Part shown: piece after piece, positions 60,640-64,000 of the stretch
How positions within the stretch are numbered: position 1 is the stretch's first letter
How the letters are laid out: each line of letters opens with the position of its first letter
Source of the DNA: Chelydra serpentina
Taxonomy: Eukaryota; Chordata; Testudines; Chelydridae
NCBI GenBank assembly: GCA_037349315.1
Contig: JBAIAC010000033.1
Location: 27,484,001-27,548,000, forward strand
DNA: 64,000 nt
Direction: 5' to 3'
The notes under the pieces: generated by a model
Databases searched by the model: none
What the model was told of the DNA's origin: nothing
What the model saw: the letters and a program-made list of their open reading frames with translations, nothing else
Translations under genes and position numbers: made by a program

Positions 60640-62355
60640 TGACAATTATTAGTTTTCCAGGCAATACACCAAGGGCATCCAAATTTTGCCCAGGTGAAGG
60701 CTACATAGGCAATTTGCCACACATAAGGTGGCTGTGTCCTGCTCCATTTACCTCAGGTACAACCCGGGGTCGCTACATGGCCTACAATTCCCATCTCCAA
60801 TCCATACTAAAGATCTCTTATCTACAGCAAACAAACCTGGGCTTCCACAATTCCAGTAGGGTCACACGGGAGTCTCATGAATCCAGCTATCCTCAACCAG
60901 TTTTTCACTGTGGATCCCACCACATCTTGAGATGTGGGCTTAGGAAATCTCCACAACTGTTACCAGTGTATCCTGAGGGCCACCCACTGAGTGGGGTTAT
61001 TCCATTGGGGGAGCCCAAATAACCACACTTGCATCTGCCTTCTCCTCTCTTTATAGCACATATCACAACCCTACGCTACCATCAACAGTGCCCAACAATG
61101 GAGGCAGGCTGTGGTCAGAAGCAGCCCTTCTTTTTCAGGAGTCCCCAAATTTTAACCAAAAAAAGTGATGTGATCCCTGACCAGGATGAACTTTCTCCCC
61201 TAATGGCAATTATAATATTTAATGATTCCAAAAATAAGCTCTCTTTCCACCTGAGAATAACCCCTGGTCAGATCGATCCCATTTTAAGAGTTATTTTGGT
61301 CCCTGACCCAACAGCTGAGCCATAAGATGCCAATATAACGGCAATCTAGGGTCATAAGAGGTGAAGACTGGGGTGGAAGACCGTGTTTAGCTGCTTTACT
61401 GGCTACAAGTGTTGTCTGCAGTAGCTTGCTCCCAAGAAAGCCCCTTTCCACAATGATTCTCACATGGACTGCAGCAGGAGCACTGACTGGGTGTAAAACG
61501 AGTGTAATTTATCAGGGACAAAAACGCTTTAGCTTTATTAAGGTGTGAGGGGGACCTGGAGCAGCTCCTTGGTACCTTCCCTTAATATTTTTGGCTAGAG
61601 TGTAATACCTTATGCCATTGGGCAATGACTAAAGAAAGATGCAGCAACCTAAAGGAAATGCCGTTTGTTGGAGGAAACCTTCTCCTGTGAAGCCAGTACA
61701 GGACTGTGGAGGGTTCTCTGAATTTGCAGTCACCTGTATTGATCCTGCTTCCCAGCAGCTCCCATAGGCTTTAATCATGTGTCCCAGGCAGTTCTACAAA
61801 GCAGCCACTACCAGCGCTGTACATTGCAGGTTTCAGGCCGGAAACAACATAATACAGGGGCATCACTGAGTAAAGACACACCGGGGTTCACAGTCATTCC
61901 AAGGAGTTGACCCTGTACCCAAGAAGCCTGCACACAGCCCTGGGTTCATGGACGTGAGGCAAAATTAGCTCCTTGTAGAATTTGTCCTGTGCTCCTGGCA
62001 CAGCCTCGCTTCCTGCACCAACCGATGTGTTCAAATATTGAAGCTGTACCGACCCTCTAGGTCCGTTTGGTTGCTGAACCTGTTTCTTGCCTGTGGGCCC
62101 TCATAGGCTTTGGCCAAGTGACCACATGTTCTGTTCCAATAACACTCACAGTGATCATGTGGCCTCCAATGCGTGAAACCATTTTCTATGGGATTTGGTT
62201 CCTAGCTGTTCTTGGCTGCCGTTAGGTGACAAAGCTGTTTGTGCGACGGTGTTGCCAGCAGGTCCTGATGGCAAGCGGCCGGGTTGCATTCCTTCCCAAC
62301 GAGCGTCTCTAGGTGGTGATAAATATGTGACTGACAGACGTGAGCTTATCCTTAC
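60640..62355. other. Sequence upstream of the CAPZA-like exon
   Basis: About 1.7 kb with no recognisable repeat or coding segment. It would be the last intron if the upstream exons proposed here are real. Confidence 0.5.
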
Positions 62356-62521
62356 AGCTGACGTCGAACATCTTGCTTCTGAGCTCTAGGGTCTGTACAC
62401 GCCCCACCAACCGTTCATGAAACTCGCTCCCCGCTGCTGCCTTTTCCAGCATTGCCACAGCGTTGAGTGAGGGTTTTCTCCATGGTTGGTTTGCCCATCT
62501 AGTAACTGCAGCGCTCCAAAG
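62356..62521 (-). CDS. Candidate upstream exon of the CAPZA-like gene
   Basis: On the - strand an open frame reads LWSAAVTRWANQPWRKPSL.. to ..ELRSKMFDVS. It is bounded by an AG (alternative acceptors before 62521 or 62505) and by a good donor AGCT|gtaagg at 62356/62355. The exon ends with one base of a codon. The CAPZA exon at 60617 needs exactly one, forming a Cys codon across the junction. The peptide resembles no family I recognise. The weaker feature is the upstream acceptor, which lacks a clear pyrimidine tract. Confidence 0.4.
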
Positions 62522-62931
62522 CTTATTCATAATAGAACACGGTACCAGTACCTTGTAGGGTCAAAGAAGGGCCAGGTCAAGGGCAAATCATCTGCACTTG
62601 TCTCTGGCCAAACATGGCAGGATTCCCCAGTAATCTCATTCCCCCTCCCATGAGATCTTCTTGTTTTTCAATCTTGTTTCATCACCGTGGGAACGTCTCA
62701 GTGGCTACCTTACCCTAACGGCCTTCCTGTCCCTCAGCTTCCCAGCCAGCCAGGAAACAGCAGCAGCACCCTCCAGCCCCCCAAACTGCCCCCGCCTTCC
62801 CAGCGAGCACTAACCCCAGCAATACAGAACAAAGGACAGCCCGGCAAGAAATCCCCCCTGCCCTAAACAATACCCAGTGCCACAGACTGGCTACGGTGAC
62901 CCTGGCCCGTAGCCCCGCCCCCCCTCCCTAC

Positions 62932-62982
62932 CCTGGCACGGGGCAGCAGGGCGCTGCAGAACAGGGGCGCAGCCTGAGCCAT
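62932..62982 (-). CDS. Candidate first coding exon of the CAPZA-like gene
   Basis: An ATG in strong context (gtgATGg) at 62982 opens MAQAAPLFCSALLPRAR and reaches a donor AGG|gtaggg at 62932/62931 in phase 0, matching the phase of an exon starting at 62521. It lies in a GC-rich block about 55 bases after the X-box. Prediction only; it could equally be non-coding leader. Confidence 0.35.
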
Positions 62983-63036
62983 CACCTGCTCAGCGCCTGC
63001 TGCTGCACCTCTGGAAGCCGGATTTCAAAACAGCAG

Positions 63037-63050
63037 GTTCCCATGGCAAC
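63037..63050. promoter_or_regulatory. RFX X-box motif
   Basis: GTTCCCATGGCAAC fits GTTNCCATGGNAAC, the near-palindromic site of RFX factors, which drive genes of cilia and of spermatogenesis. It lies 55 bp upstream of the candidate start codon at 62982 for the - strand gene, in a GC-rich block typical of a promoter. Confidence 0.6.
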
Positions 63051-64000
63051 GGGGAGATACCAACCTGCGCTCTGAGGGGAAACAGGGCGACATCATCCAG
63101 AGCGTGCTCCCTGGGAGTGAGCCTGCAGGGAATGGAAACTCCCAGGGAGTGTGAGCTACCCAGGCTCAGCCCTAACCCTGCCTGCCGCCTCCTCGAAGCC
63201 CATACACCCAGCCAGCATGGAAAGTGTTTACCATCACCACCACCGTGGTTCCTGGGGGCTGGTTAAACCAGCGTGCTTCTTGGTCCTTGTTTCATGAAGG
63301 CAGGTACCCGGGAGCAATTTCACTATTAGACACATCTTTGGGGTAACATTTCCTGGACCCTAATGTACAGTGCAGCATATGGGTTAATGGGCCACATCTA
63401 GCAATCCTTACTTGGTGTCAGTGGGAGCAGAGTTTTGGCTGAGTGCAGTCATAAGGGTTTTGATGCCCCTGAGATTAAAATACTGTACTCCTTGGTTAAA
63501 ACTCGGCTGCAGAAACCTTCACCTCTTCCTCTTCCATGAACCGTACAGTAACACAATTCAGTTATTGCATTCACCAGAAAAGAACAGTGTATGGACCAGA
63601 TCCTCCGTACAGAGGATGGAGATGCAACCAGACCGTGCACCAGTGAATTTACACCAGCTCAGGATCTAGCCCTATCATTTGAAGTGGTCATGAATAATAA
63701 GGCCTGATACAGCTAGGTACAGACAGGGACTGGACAGACATGCAACACCCCCTGCTATGCCAGTTCTATGCCTCCAGTGACTAAAGTGGTATGTATCCAG
63801 CTGCAGGGTTGTTTGGAGAAGGTCCCACTCGAGACGGGGCTGAAGTAACACTCCATGTTCCTATGTGGCCTCTGGCTGATTTGAACCCCTGGCTGCTGAG
63901 GTGACAGGCTTTGAGTGTGTTACAGCTTTTTAAATGGCATGAACAAAACCTGCCATGCTGCGTTCAAGGAAGTGTTGCAATTTAGGCTTCCAGTTTAATA
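63051..64000. other. Terminal intergenic stretch
   Basis: No gene or repeat is recognised. It presumably lies upstream of the CAPZA-like gene's promoter. Confidence 0.5.

Overview
The window looks like a piece of a turtle nuclear genome (inference). It holds one complete, spliced vertebrate gene with large introns. The rest is dense with a tRNA-derived SINE of the turtle Cry type, CR1-type LINE pieces and many short hAT-type elements that still carry 8-bp target-site duplications. There are no prokaryotic-style operons, no CRISPR array and no intact viral genes.

Main gene. ST8SIA2 (alpha-2,8-sialyltransferase 2, STX, a polysialyltransferase) lies on the + strand from the start codon at 5231 to the stop at 46303-46305. 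Its six coding exons are 5231-5331, 23655-23717, 25869-25994, 26783-27040, 32545-32838 and 46020-46305. They sum to 1128 nt and encode 375 residues, the usual length. All five junctions are GT-AG and all fall in the same phase. Exon 1 sits in a GC-rich, CpG-island-like block followed at once by a minisatellite. The introns are filled with transposon debris, tandem repeats and two pairs of direct repeats that bracket exon 1 and exon 2.

Downstream. 46306 to about 51,800 is presumed 3' UTR and intergenic sequence with CR1 and hAT insertions. 51,839-59,143 is a nest of mobile elements. Its core is a decayed, nearly full-length non-LTR retrotransposon with CCHC knuckles, an AP-type endonuclease, a reverse transcriptase and an RNase H domain, an organisation unusual for an amniote. 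It is interrupted by a hAT element that itself contains a SINE.

Second gene. On the - strand at 59,713-60,582 is an intact F-actin capping protein alpha-subunit (CAPZA-like) reading frame in a single exon, so probably a retrogene. A splice acceptor precedes it, two possible upstream exons in compatible phase lie at 62,356-62,521 and 62,932-62,982, and an RFX X-box motif lies at 63,037-63,050. This suggests a retrogene that acquired a promoter typical of ciliated or testis-expressed genes.

The two genes show no obvious functional link: ST8SIA2 adds polysialic acid to glycoproteins such as NCAM in the Golgi, while the CAPZA-like protein would cap actin filament barbed ends.
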